This document shows positions 26,701-34,828 of a DNA stretch of 36,114 nt, piece by piece. The notes beneath the pieces were generated by a model, which searched no databases, had not been told where the DNA came from, and saw only the letters and a list, made by a program, of their open reading frames with translations. Source of the stretch: Mastigocoleus sp. MO_188.B34 (GTDB lineage: Bacteria; Cyanobacteriota; Cyanobacteriia; Cyanobacteriales; Nostocaceae); the NCBI RefSeq assembly GCF_030065675.1, contig NZ_JASJDK010000051.1, positions 1 to 36,114 on the forward strand, given 5' to 3'. Position 1 is the stretch's first letter. Every line of letters begins with the position of its first letter. The translations under genes were made by a program, and so were the position numbers.

Positions 26701-27989
26701 GCTTCAAGGGTAATATCAGGTTGATTATCTTCTGATTCCGTTTTTATTTCTGCAGAAGATTTACTCAGTAGACCGTAGGCTGCTAACTGTTCTACCAAGC
26801 TCGCACTTTGCTGCAATCTCATGGATAATTCATCCAATGTCACAGCAACAACCGGTTCAAAATCTTCATCAGATGAGTTATCTGATGAATCATCTGATGA
26901 GTAATTTAAGTTATTCGCTTCTAGATTATTAGCTTCTAGATTACTAGCTTCCGATGAAACAGGTATATTCTCCGATAGAGGAATAATTTCAGTTTCTTCT
27001 ACCTGTGGCTCTACAGGGATAGAAAAACTTGTATCTGCTTGTGGTGAGTTACCCAACCTACCCAGATCTGGGAAATAAGTAACTTCTTCTGAATTTGCTG
27101 TTTCTGTCTCTGATGATTTTTCACCCTGCCAAAAAGACTGTGAAGTATAAAATATTTCATTGTCTGCTGCTAATTTGGCGGGGTTAACGTCAACATCTTC
27201 AGTATCTTCTTCGCGAACTACCAATCCTCTTAAATCTTTTAAAACATCTCGCTCAGTTGTTTTTGGCTTTTCTATTGTTTCTTGGTGTTCCCATAGGGGT
27301 ACTTCTTCTGAATAATTATGATCGCAATCGCGATTTGTTCGGTTGAAACTTTCAGTGTTTTCTTCCCAAAAATCTACTTCACCTAATTTCTCGTCAAATC
27401 CTACCTGGGGAGAAATGGAAATATTTAGAGGCGGGACTATACTTTCAGAATCTTGCCCGTCAAAATCCCAAATGACTTCATTATTAAAAGCTGCAACACC
27501 TTCTTCAAAAGAACTTTGTGGTACTACACTCGTATAATAAGCCAGGTCTTCCTGTTCGGAAATTTGTTCTTCTGGTTCGTATAACTCATCCAAATTACGA
27601 GTTAGCAACTGCATACCAATATCGTAAGCAAGATCTCCAATCTCACCAATTCGCAGTTCGCCTAACTGTACCATGCGATACGCCAACTCGTGATTCGGGG
27701 CAGGAGAATTCAATAATCTTTCAGCAAAATTTAACAGCCACTCTAACCAACGCTGATTGGTAATACGATTTTCCATACGTTGGATATATCTTGTCGCCCA
27801 ACCTTGTCCTCTTCCCTGGTGAACTCCTTCCAGAAGTTGGGTAAACAGGAATTCTAAATCAGCATTAGTCAGTTCTGGCAATTGCACTACTGGCAACTGT
27901 CTGACGCTAGAGTTTTGAGAATAAATTTGTTTGCTATCAAAAAGACGCCTGAGAAACTTTTGAAGCCCTTGAAATAGCCGCCTAAGCAT
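23787..27989 (-). CDS. TPR-CHAT protein with degenerate caspase-like site
   Basis: About 1400 residues. Order: short basic helix (MLRRLFQGLQKFLRRLF); an N-terminal domain (about 40-125, LLEGVHQGRGQGW...DLAYDIGMQLLTRN) shared with the 232-residue protein upstream; a long acidic, low-complexity linker; ten TPR repeats plus a partial one (WYNRG/WFNRG type); a second helical region; then a C-terminal CHAT domain. CHAT normally is a caspase-like protease with a His in HFAGH and a Cys in LSACET. Here these read HFAGYA (Tyr, codon 24309-24311) and ISAGDT (Gly, codon 24183-24185), so it is predicted inactive, although NPLNS, SLWVVES and the fold signature remain. The start was moved from an upstream TTG to the ATG that aligns with the paralogue; another ATG lies three codons earlier. 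Likely a scaffold or regulator; partner unknown. Confidence 0.9.
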   Translation of the reverse strand: MLRRLFQGLQKFLRRLFDSKQIYSQNSSVRQLPVVQLPELTNADLEFLFTQLLEGVHQGRGQGWATRYIQRMENRITNQRWLEWLLNFAERLLNSPAPNHELAYRMVQLGELRIGEIGDLAYDIGMQLLTRNLDELYEPEEQISEQEDLAYYTSVVPQSSFEEGVAAFNNEVIWDFDGQDSESIVPPLNISISPQVGFDEKLGEVDFWEENTESFNRTNRDCDHNYSEEVPLWEHQETIEKPKTTERDVLKDLRGLVVREEDTEDVDVNPAKLAADNEIFYTSQSFWQGEKSSETETANSEEVTYFPDLGRLGNSPQADTSFSIPVEPQVEETEIIPLSENIPVSSEASNLEANNLEANNLNYSSDDSSDNSSDEDFEPVVAVTLDELSMRLQQSASLVEQLAAYGLLSKSSAEIKTESEDNQPDITLEAQAWFYKGLGQAKTGDLMTALASYDQAISMKPDVYEYWFNRGLALFHLGDFAAALASYDQAITIKQDAYKGWYNRGITLGELGGFADAVTSFDRAITIKPDYYEAWSSRGLALVQLGHLAEAIESYDQAVNLQPQDQDNWYCRGLALLEKGDYVRAIASFDKALEIDPASHLIWYNRGVGLWNLNRWQDAIASLDKAIEIEPLSEQVWYIRGNALDKMGKTAEALASYEKASQIEPNYHEVWIDRGVVLFKLSRWADAIKAWDRAIQIKPDFYLAWFNRAVALEQLGQYNEALASYDQSIEINPDFYLAWYNRAVVLSNLQHFEEAIAHYDRTLEIKLDYWEAWIGRGTAAGSSSSYDRQFELFSKIPSVSSELNKRGYVGKVASYETGLQYIGQDSYPEGWGRLHLGLGNAHYEQGKKHPTPHYYWQKALEEYDLAILTLTAANYPKLHLEVLRNKIKVLLCLGQRDTAEKIQELAIELWQSLLNESSCSPENKKQLALQFVSLWQYGVDLSIKLGEFVQALEIAEHGKNACLNWHLYGWQKQIISPSYQEIQTLVDAKTAIVYWHISPCAIHTFVLKDKASEPMLIFTPVARDIEAINDFPQREAMLRLIEFEDWQINWQKQYQEYANNYANNTDETHNKRESSWRADMELKLLKLRDILNVPAIEQELQGIEKVILIPHSDLQKYPLHSLFDMSFSDDEDVSNTDRNFTISYLPSAQVGLSLASKPQQNSSMQLLLSVENPDSAGYLPLKFAKLESEVVANMFHRPTRIEGVEANKQTVENALCGGYNILHFAGYAIDRAINPLNSELILAGEDKITLAQIRNQSLERYNLLTISAGDTASYGKQNISNEYVGFVNTFLCQGVTNIVSSLWVVESAATALVMIEFYRRIKAGKSAPRALAETTQWLQNVTALEVNRWYQDLLNKLPVEGLRIRAHLATLQYKTSKITPYKKLYSHPYYWAGFIIAGQL
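26866..26947 (-). repeat. In-frame tandem repeats in the CHAT-protein linker
   Basis: Two adjacent 15-base copies (26918-26932 and 26933-26947, one mismatch) encode LEANN twice. Next to them degenerate 12-base units (about 26866-26902) encode an SSD-rich acidic stretch. They keep the frame, so the linker can change in length without breaking the protein. Confidence 0.8.
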
Positions 27990-28932
27990 TTGGTGCATTC
28001 TTGGATATTGTTTTTCCCTAGATTTTAGCGACCGATGTGCGATCAAAAATGACAATTAAGATTAAGATATAACCTTATACCTAAATGTAATTTGTAAAAC
28101 TTTACAAAGTAGATTTACTAAATATATACAGATTCAGATTAACTAATCTTCTTGTTTCCAGACTAATCTACGATTTGAAGAATTTAAATGGAATAAACTC
28201 AAATAGTAATTTTGTCAACAAGATTAATAGTTCGGGTACTTACTTAAAGATAAGCATATTTCCCAAAAAATATGTTTTTGTACCCCTTATAATCTGAAAC
28301 TTAGGATTTTAATGATTAAGACTAATTTTTTTTAAATCAGTCCTTCTGAGATATTTTGTTTTCACTAAGTGGAAGAGCAAAATCTCATGTTGGATTAGAC
28401 GAAAGAAAACTGAGAGTATCAGATAAAACACATTTAATCAACATAGTTGAGACTTTTCAAGTCAAACTCTTAACTAAGATAGAATTAAACTCAGAGTTTA
28501 ACTAAGGAATAACTAGACTGAGAGTTTTTATTGATACCCGTAGAGTATTATAACTACTATATTAGTATCATTTGGCACTAAAGCTAGAAAATGTGTGTAT
28601 GATTCAATCTAAGATGTAGTTAATCTTGCCAGAACAAACTGATAATTATTATTTTGGTTGATTCCCCAGCAAATAGTAATGTCTCATACAGTATTTTCTG
28701 ATTCTCAAACCCAAATAATCACCATTGTCTCAGCCCTGTTTTTAAGGGTTACTTTTTGACTTGAAACCTAACTCTTTGCCAAAATTAAACTATTTTATTG
28801 CAACCCGTTTATGAACAGACAAGCTTAATTACTTGTGCCTCAAAAAGCAGGAAATAGCGAGATAATAACTGGGCAATGATATTAATATCATTCCTGGACT
28901 AAAAGTATTGTAAATTTTGCTCAAAAAATTAA
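27990..28932. other. 943-bp spacer between the two paralogous genes
   Basis: AT-rich with no convincing gene on either strand. A 17-base palindrome with one central base, ttaaactcagagtttaa, lies at 28485-28501. The promoter of the TPR-CHAT gene is probably here. Confidence 0.55.
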
Positions 28933-29631
28933 TTAACCCGCTTCATAATACTGATTAATTAGTTTTTTCATGATAAGTTCGGGGTCGTCTGTATCAACTC
29001 CTAACTGTTGAGCAACCATTTGACGCAAATTCTCGTCCTGCTGAATCATCTCATATAACTGCTCCAAACTAACAGTCTGATATTCTCCTTCAGGAAGATT
29101 TTCTTCGTTACTTCCTTCTTGCTGAATTTCTACTGTTTGTGGGGGTGTTTGTGCTGTTGGTGAAATATTATTCTGTGGGGTGTTATTCGGTGGAGGATTA
29201 ATTGCGATGTCTGGTCCTTCGTACTCCAAAATTTGGTCGCTTTGATTGCGAGTCAAAAGTTCCATACCAATGTCATAAGCTAAGTCTCCAACATCTCCAA
29301 TCTCTAATTCTCCCAATTGCACCATGCGCGAAGCTAATTCATTATTTGGTGTTGGAGCTGCCAGTAATTTATCCCCAAAGTTATCTAACCAATCTAGCCA
29401 ACGTTCGGTACTAACCCGATTTTCTATATTTCTTAACCACTTAAGGGCCCAAGATTGTCCGCGTGCTTGATGTACGCCTTCCAGCAGTTCTGTAAACAAA
29501 AATTCCAGATCTGTATTATTCAAGGGTGGTGGTGGTTTTTTTGTTTCAGATGGAGTGACGGATGAATTATGCTTACCTCCAAACAACCGCCGAAAAAAAT
29601 TTTTGATCGATTCAATAAGCCGTTTGAACAT
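28933..29631 (-). CDS. Short paralogue of the CHAT-protein N-terminus
   Basis: A 232-residue protein of unknown function. Residues 1-17 (MFKRLIESIKNFFRRLF) are a basic amphipathic helix, and about 38-132 match the N-terminal domain of the downstream TPR-CHAT protein at well over half of positions (LLEGVHQARGQSW, RMVQLGELEIGDVGDLAYDIG). A Pro/Asn/Gln-rich linker follows (about 140-175). The C-terminus (VSLEQLYEMIQQDENLRQMV) is a helical motif that also resembles the segment just before the TPRs of the large protein (VTLDELSMRLQQSASLVEQL). So it is the front part of the CHAT protein without TPR or protease-like domain. The start is an ATG. It is on the same strand, 943 bases upstream. The recurring domain may mediate self-association or membrane contact; that is inference. 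Confidence 0.8.
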   Translation of the reverse strand: MFKRLIESIKNFFRRLFGGKHNSSVTPSETKKPPPPLNNTDLEFLFTELLEGVHQARGQSWALKWLRNIENRVSTERWLDWLDNFGDKLLAAPTPNNELASRMVQLGELEIGDVGDLAYDIGMELLTRNQSDQILEYEGPDIAINPPPNNTPQNNISPTAQTPPQTVEIQQEGSNEENLPEGEYQTVSLEQLYEMIQQDENLRQMVAQQLGVDTDDPELIMKKLINQYYEAG

Positions 29632-30042
29632 TGATAAAGCACCCGCTTTTTTGATTAACCTAAGATTTTAGCGATTGAGATGTGCTACCTTGGAGCGCAC
29701 ACGCAGGACAAAATACATGAATTGTAACAAACAAAAAATCTACATATCGTATTTTTTTTAATATATCTTATGGAAAATTAACAACAAATATTAACGTTCA
29801 ATTTAATAAAATCAAATTTCAGCGGCAAAATATGATAGCCGAACAAATTATAGGATAGAAAATAGAGCACTTATATAAGGAATATTATAAGTTGCTTTAA
29901 ATATTTATGCTGGTGTGACCATTTAAAACCAATAAAACTTGATGTTTCAGTATTTTTGATCTCCCCAAGTAGTACCCATGAGTTTAAAATAATTTAGTTC
30001 TTAACAGCCGATTGGTCAAAACCTAGTTAGCGGTAATTTACT
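29632..30042. other. 411-bp divergent promoter region
   Basis: Lies between the minus-strand 232-residue gene and plus-strand dnaX, so it should hold both promoters. It is AT-rich, and no operator or motif could be pinned down by eye. Confidence 0.5.
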
Positions 30043-32136
30043 ATGCCTTACGAACCGCTGCACCACAAGTATCGCCCTAAAAGTTTTGCTGAACTTGTCG
30101 GACAAGAGGCGATCGCCACCACCCTGACAAATGCCATCAGAACATCCAAAATCGCCCCTGCTTATTTATTTACTGGTCCTAGAGGTACGGGGAAGACTTC
30201 GAGTGCTCGAATATTAGCCAAGTCTCTGAATTGTTTAAGTAGTAACAAGCCGACCCCTGAACCATGTGGCAATTGTGATGTATGTCAAGGAATTAATAAA
30301 GGTTCGACTTTAGATGTCATAGAAATTGATGCTGCTAGCAATACCGGCGTTGATAACATCAGAGAAATTATTGAAAGAGCTCAATTTGCTCCGGTTCAGT
30401 GTCGCTACAAGGTTTATGTGGTTGATGAATGCCACATGCTTAGTACTGCAGCATTTAATGCATTACTTAAAACCTTAGAAGAACCACCTAAACACGTAGT
30501 TTTTGTTCTTGCTACAACTGACCCCCAAAGGGTATTACCGACAATTATTTCTCGTTGTCAAAGATTTGATTTTCGGCGAATTGCTTTAGATCGGATGATA
30601 GTGCATCTGAGTAAAATTGCTGCTGCAGAAAGTATTAGTATCACCACTGAAGCGATCGCCTTAGTTTCTCAATTTGCCCAAGGTGGGTTAAGAGATGCCC
30701 AAAGTTTATTAGATCAATTAAGTTTATTATCGGGTAAAGTAACACCAGAACGGGTTTGGGATTTAGTCGGTTCTGTCAGCGAACGGGATTTAATGGGATT
30801 ATTACAAGCGATCGCATCCAATAATCCTGAAGCAATTCTCGATTTTACCCGTGAAATTCTTGATCGGGGTCGAGAACCACTAATTATCTTGCAAAATTTG
30901 GCATCTTTTTATCGAGACTTGCTAATTGCAAAAACAGCTTCTGGGCGTAACGATTTAGTGACTTGTACCCAAGAGGTTTGGCAAGAATTAATTGAAGAAG
31001 CGAAAAAATTCGACCTCAATACTATTTTATTAGGACAGCAACATCTCAGAAGTGCCGAAGTACAGTTAAAAAATACAACCCAACCGCGTCTGTGGCTAGA
31101 AATTACTTTACTTGGACTTTTACCAACAGTTAGTAGTGCTTCTCAACAGCAAATTATTCCCCAACAAGTCATCTCAGCACCACCAACAATACATCAGCAT
31201 CAACCTTCCTCAGTAAGACCTTTATCTTCTTCCTCTCCCCTCCCATCTACAGAATCGAGACATACGCCCAGGGAAGTTCAAAGAAATGAAATTCAAAGCA
31301 ATAAAAATGGAATTCAAGGACAGACACCAAGAGTTGCGACTTCAGCTTCAAGTCCAACATCAGTTCCTAGGAATTCTCCCATTTCTTCCCCGGAAACGAG
31401 GCATACTGGAGCAGGAGTTCATGTGAATGGGGTACAAAAACAGACACCAACAACTCCAATACCTGAACCCATTACAACATCCTCCCCAATCCCAACCCAA
31501 ACTTCTGCTGTATCCCTAGAAAATATGTGGCACCAGGTACTTCAAACATTACCTATTCCCGCCCAAGCATTGTTAAAGCAACATGGACGTTTGTTGGTAA
31601 TGAATGATGTTAGTGCTACTGTTGGCGTACCACCGAAGTTGGTAAAACTTGCTCGAAGTAAATCAGCAGATGTAGAAAATGCTTTTGGAAAAGTTTGTCA
31701 GCGAAAAATCAAGGTAAACTTTCAGCCTAACCAGCCCCAAAACAAAACTGGAGGCGAAGCGAGTATATCTTCACCGGGACAACCTTCTCCTTCGCCAGCA
31801 CAATCTCCGGTTCCTAGCTTCAACCAGCAAACTACGCCATCCACTGCTTCTTCATTTACTCATACTCAAACACCACAACAACCTGCAGCAAGAACTCACC
31901 CGACTCAAAATCAACCACCAATTGCGAAACCTAATTTTGAAGCAGCACCACCGCCCCAACATCAACAACATAAGCCTTCCAAACCTATAGAGTCCGACCC
32001 CGAAGCTGAACAAGTTATGTCCAGCGCCAAGCGCCTAGCCCAGTTTTTTGATGGGGCTATTGTCTCTTTTGTGGATGAACCAGCAGAATTTGATGATTCT
32101 TCAAGTGTATTAGAGATGGAAGAAGATGATTTTTAG
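30043..32136 (+). CDS. dnaX: DNA polymerase III subunits gamma/tau
   Basis: Clamp-loader ATPase of 697 residues. The AAA+ part (about 1-225) shows Walker A GPRGTGKTS at 45-53, four zinc-ligand cysteines (64, 75, 78, 81), VVDECHML at 126-133, ATTDPQ (sensor 1) and the SRC arginine-finger motif at 170-172. The clamp-loader lid and collar follow to about 365. The C-terminal third is a Pro/Ser/Thr/Gln-rich, low-complexity linker with one ordered island (about 495-570, LENMWHQVLQTLPIPAQALL). dnaX of several cyanobacteria carries an intein; none is present here. The start is an ATG without a clear ribosome binding site. Transcribed alone; the following gene is on the other strand. Confidence 0.96.
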   Translation: MPYEPLHHKYRPKSFAELVGQEAIATTLTNAIRTSKIAPAYLFTGPRGTGKTSSARILAKSLNCLSSNKPTPEPCGNCDVCQGINKGSTLDVIEIDAASNTGVDNIREIIERAQFAPVQCRYKVYVVDECHMLSTAAFNALLKTLEEPPKHVVFVLATTDPQRVLPTIISRCQRFDFRRIALDRMIVHLSKIAAAESISITTEAIALVSQFAQGGLRDAQSLLDQLSLLSGKVTPERVWDLVGSVSERDLMGLLQAIASNNPEAILDFTREILDRGREPLIILQNLASFYRDLLIAKTASGRNDLVTCTQEVWQELIEEAKKFDLNTILLGQQHLRSAEVQLKNTTQPRLWLEITLLGLLPTVSSASQQQIIPQQVISAPPTIHQHQPSSVRPLSSSSPLPSTESRHTPREVQRNEIQSNKNGIQGQTPRVATSASSPTSVPRNSPISSPETRHTGAGVHVNGVQKQTPTTPIPEPITTSSPIPTQTSAVSLENMWHQVLQTLPIPAQALLKQHGRLLVMNDVSATVGVPPKLVKLARSKSADVENAFGKVCQRKIKVNFQPNQPQNKTGGEASISSPGQPSPSPAQSPVPSFNQQTTPSTASSFTHTQTPQQPAARTHPTQNQPPIAKPNFEAAPPPQHQQHKPSKPIESDPEAEQVMSSAKRLAQFFDGAIVSFVDEPAEFDDSSSVLEMEEDDF

Positions 32137-32192
32137 AAGTAAAGAGTAAGAAGTAAGGAGTAATAAGTAATAAGTAAGAAATAATAAGTAAA
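32134..32192. repeat. Heptamer array after dnaX
   Basis: Degenerate aagtaag/aagtaat units run from the dnaX stop for nearly 60 bases. Same unit type as at 8463-8502 (opposite strand) and 11245-11275. Confidence 0.8.
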
Positions 32193-32222
32193 CAAAAAAT
32201 TTGGCAGACGTATTGCCTGCCA
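32190..32222 (-). terminator. Intrinsic terminator of the GT2 gene
   Basis: Read on the minus strand, TGGCAG and CTGCCA (32217-32222 and 32202-32207) form a stem around nine bases, followed by AATTTTTTG. It lies about 40 bases past the GT2 stop codon. The six-base stem is short, but the T run is in the right place. Confidence 0.6.
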
Positions 32223-32262
32223 CCTCAGAACATATAATTTCATTTAGGCTTTAAAGGTTCAC

Positions 32263-33663
32263 TTAGCTTTCAGAGGCTCCTTGATGTACTGTTTTAACCC
32301 ACTTCAAGCGTTTAGGTCTGAATGACATCCGAGCAGTGGTGCTGCTCATAACAACAAACCAATGAAGCATGTACAAAGTACCCCGGAGAGTTTGCAGAAG
32401 TAAGATAGAATAACTAGAAAAACGTAGTCGTTTTTCCCTGTGTATTTGCATTAAACCAGCAAACATGCCAGCAAAAGATACAGTAAAACTCAAACCAGAA
32501 AAAGGAGTTAATATCGGTAGACGGTGACGGGCGATCGCCATCAACAGATCGGGTATTGCTGCTGTGGGAATAATGTACATAATGAAGGCAAAAGCCAATA
32601 AATCCCAAGTTTTACGCATACCCATACGGTTGCGAAGAATTAAGTCCCAATAATCCAAATATCGCTGATATCCACCTTCTGCCCAACGATTACGTTGATG
32701 CCATAGTGCAATAGCTGTGGTAACGCCTTCCTCTTCTACCGCTGGATAGAATGCGCATTCAATATCCCAATTTTCTAAGTGCAGGCGAATGGTTAAATCC
32801 AAATCATCAGTAATTGTTTCTTCATTCCAACCACCGCATTTAATTAATGCTTCCCTACGAACAAACTGACCGTTTCCCCGTAGTTCACCGATACCTCCAA
32901 TCGCTGCTCTAGCCCTGTTTAGGAAAGCATCGACAGCCATTTCCGCCATCTGTCCCTTTGTCCAAAAGTTATCTCGGGAATTAGTGATCGCTTTACGTAG
33001 CTGTACTGCTCCTAACTTTTCCCTTTCAAACAAAGGTACAACTTGCAACAAAACATCAGAAGGAACCTGTGCGTCAGCATCAAATACTGCAACTACTTCA
33101 CCTTTTGTCAGTGGCAAAACTTGATTTAATGCCCCCGACTTGCCCCCAGTGGCTTCTGGCTTACGCCTAAATATATTTAGTTTTTCATACTTTTGTGCGA
33201 GATGAGCTAACAATTGCGGCGTTCTGTCGCTACTGTTATCATCAATTACCCATACTTCATACCGCTCTTGAGGGTACTGTAAATTACAAAGTGCCTTAAC
33301 TAGATTGCCGATTACAGCTTCTTCATTTTTCGCTGCAACCAAAATCGATACAAAAGGAATTTCCCCTTGAATCGTACTTTTGTAACTACGGGGTCTAGCA
33401 CGAAATACGACTAAAGCATGTAACCCTAAAATAGTGGTTAGACCAAATACGAATAGGTAAGTCCAAGAGACCAAGTGCAGAGCAATTGTACTGCTCCAAA
33501 CAATAGTCAAGACTATAGCCGCTTTACGTCTACGATTTTTAAAATGGGATGGACGAGAAACACCAGATAAGGTTTCATTAAATGAATTTTCCTCTACTGA
33601 GAGGTCAGATAAGAGGGATTTGAACTCTTCTAAGTCTTTTTCGGGCCAGGAATTCGCTGGCAT
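32263..33663 (-). CDS. mgdA: GT2 glycosyltransferase, probable monoglucosyldiacylglycerol synthase
   Basis: A 466-residue membrane GT2 enzyme. Two hydrophobic helices lie at about 47-87, the catalytic domain from about 100 has VSILVAAKNEE, DDNSSD, the DxD motif DADAQ, the catalytic-base region TDDLDL and the acceptor-site motif QRNRW, and further membrane helices fill the C-terminus (FAFIMYIIPTAAIPDLLMAI, FTVSFAGMFAGLM). This layout and length match cyanobacterial beta-monoglucosyldiacylglycerol synthase (Synechocystis Sll1377 type), which transfers glucose from UDP-glucose to diacylglycerol, the first step of galactolipid synthesis for thylakoids. Assignment over another BcsA-like GT2 rests on the family length, the conserved start (MPANSWPE) and memory of homologues. 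The start is an ATG. A terminator follows. Confidence 0.85.
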   Translation of the reverse strand: MPANSWPEKDLEEFKSLLSDLSVEENSFNETLSGVSRPSHFKNRRRKAAIVLTIVWSSTIALHLVSWTYLFVFGLTTILGLHALVVFRARPRSYKSTIQGEIPFVSILVAAKNEEAVIGNLVKALCNLQYPQERYEVWVIDDNSSDRTPQLLAHLAQKYEKLNIFRRKPEATGGKSGALNQVLPLTKGEVVAVFDADAQVPSDVLLQVVPLFEREKLGAVQLRKAITNSRDNFWTKGQMAEMAVDAFLNRARAAIGGIGELRGNGQFVRREALIKCGGWNEETITDDLDLTIRLHLENWDIECAFYPAVEEEGVTTAIALWHQRNRWAEGGYQRYLDYWDLILRNRMGMRKTWDLLAFAFIMYIIPTAAIPDLLMAIARHRLPILTPFSGLSFTVSFAGMFAGLMQIHREKRLRFSSYSILLLQTLRGTLYMLHWFVVMSSTTARMSFRPKRLKWVKTVHQGASES

Positions 33664-34297
33664 AGGTAACTTTATTCAACCAGGGGTATTTTTTCAGATA
33701 GATTTGGAAGCCCAAATATACGACAAAGCTGTGCAATTCTTACTACACAAGTCAAACTTACTTAGAAATAAGAAATACTTTGTTTTCGCTTCCGATTTAT
33801 ATTGCCACCAATAGCAAAATAGGTTATCTGCTAACTGGGATTTAATTAAGTTGGTATTTAATTAAAAGACAAATTCAGCAAGCATAAACTTTAGTTTGTC
33901 GTTATTCAAAAGTAGCAACTACGATAACATCTGCTAGATAACAGCACATGTAGTACGTAATTGCTCTAGCTTCCAACAAAGCTATTGCTAATCTATTGTA
34001 ACCGACATTTTTATATTTCTTTGCATTTGCCGCGCTTGAGAATCAGTATCTGTGAGTCAAAAGTTTTTTTTGGGAATACTATTCACAGCCATTAACTCAG
34101 GGCTAATTTTGGGTCGTGATAAGTCGTGATAAATAAAATAATTTTCTCAAATCCAGACATTGAGCGCTAATCTATAATCCCTAGTTCCCAGAGACTTTGG
34201 TGACAATGCAGGTTCTATGTCGTCTACATTGGCACGCAGCCCTATGCCTCATCCCACTCTCGAATAAATAACAAATATTCGCTTAGGAAGCTTGACT
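33664..34297. other. 634-bp divergent spacer
   Basis: Separates the GT2 gene (minus) from the EbsA-like gene (plus). Contains a tandem 10-mer gtcgtgataa (34113-34122, 34123-34132) and a locally GC-richer stretch (about 34190-34262) with a 21-codon frame from 34206. No gene is recognised. Confidence 0.55.
34206..34271 (+). CDS. Possible 21-codon leader ORF
   Basis: ATG at 34206, TAA at 34269-34271, encoding MQVLCRLHWHAALCLIPLSN plus one Lys. It lies 26 bases before the next start codon. No Shine-Dalgarno sequence precedes it. Its composition (Leu, His, Cys) and local base content differ from the surrounding AT-rich DNA, so it may be a leader peptide or part of a structured 5' leader; chance is also possible. 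Confidence 0.2.
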   Translation: MQVLCRLHWHAALCLIPLSNK

Positions 34298-34672
34298 ATG
34301 TCTTTTGAAAAACTCCAACCAGCAACACCACAACAAGCTAGTGTCTACTTACCTTATATTCAAGGAAATAAACGTAATTTTTTGCCACTTGCAATTGGCT
34401 TATACAAAAAAGGAGTATTGGAAGGTAATCGTAAAATAGAAGGTAGTGAGAATATTCCATTTGTTGCAACCTGGAATACAGCGACCTTACCTTCAGACTT
34501 AACTCGTTGTCGAATGCAGTTTGATGGTAATGCAGAACTTAGTTACGAAACAGTTGTAGCTAGTTTTGAGCTAATTAATTTTTTAATAGAATTACTAGAA
34601 AATTACAAACGATACCGAATAATAGATTTTTCCCAGGGATTTTATCGTAAACTACTGCGGATAGATGAATAA
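34298..34672 (+). CDS. Conserved cyanobacterial protein, EbsA-like
   Basis: A 124-residue soluble protein without membrane helices. Features are VYLPYIQGNKRNFLPLAIGL near the start, IPFVATWNTATLPSDLTRCR in the middle and a helical, basic end. From memory it resembles EbsA, a small cyanobacterial protein tied to type IV pilus assembly and biofilm self-suppression; I hold this loosely. The ATG at 34298 was chosen because AGGAAG (34285-34290) sits seven bases ahead; an in-frame TTG two codons earlier would leave no spacing. A BioD/DRTGG gene follows 156 bases downstream on the same strand. Confidence 0.75.
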   Translation: MSFEKLQPATPQQASVYLPYIQGNKRNFLPLAIGLYKKGVLEGNRKIEGSENIPFVATWNTATLPSDLTRCRMQFDGNAELSYETVVASFELINFLIELLENYKRYRIIDFSQGFYRKLLRIDE

Positions 34673-34828
34673 TTCTAGAAATAGCTAAGTTTAGATTCAA
34701 ATAAATCGAATAATCTTTTGCAGCATCCAAATCAAAAATATTCGCCTAGTCTCTGATGGCAGAGTTCGACCTAAAATTATGAAATAGCAGGTCGGGTTGT
34801 ACTGAGTATTAAAATTAGGAGTGCGGGT

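Noticed and set aside
30043-32136. Programmed frameshift in dnaX making a short gamma form
   Set aside because: An A-run near 31002 was seen, but there is no convincing slippery heptamer with a downstream stem, so not claimed.
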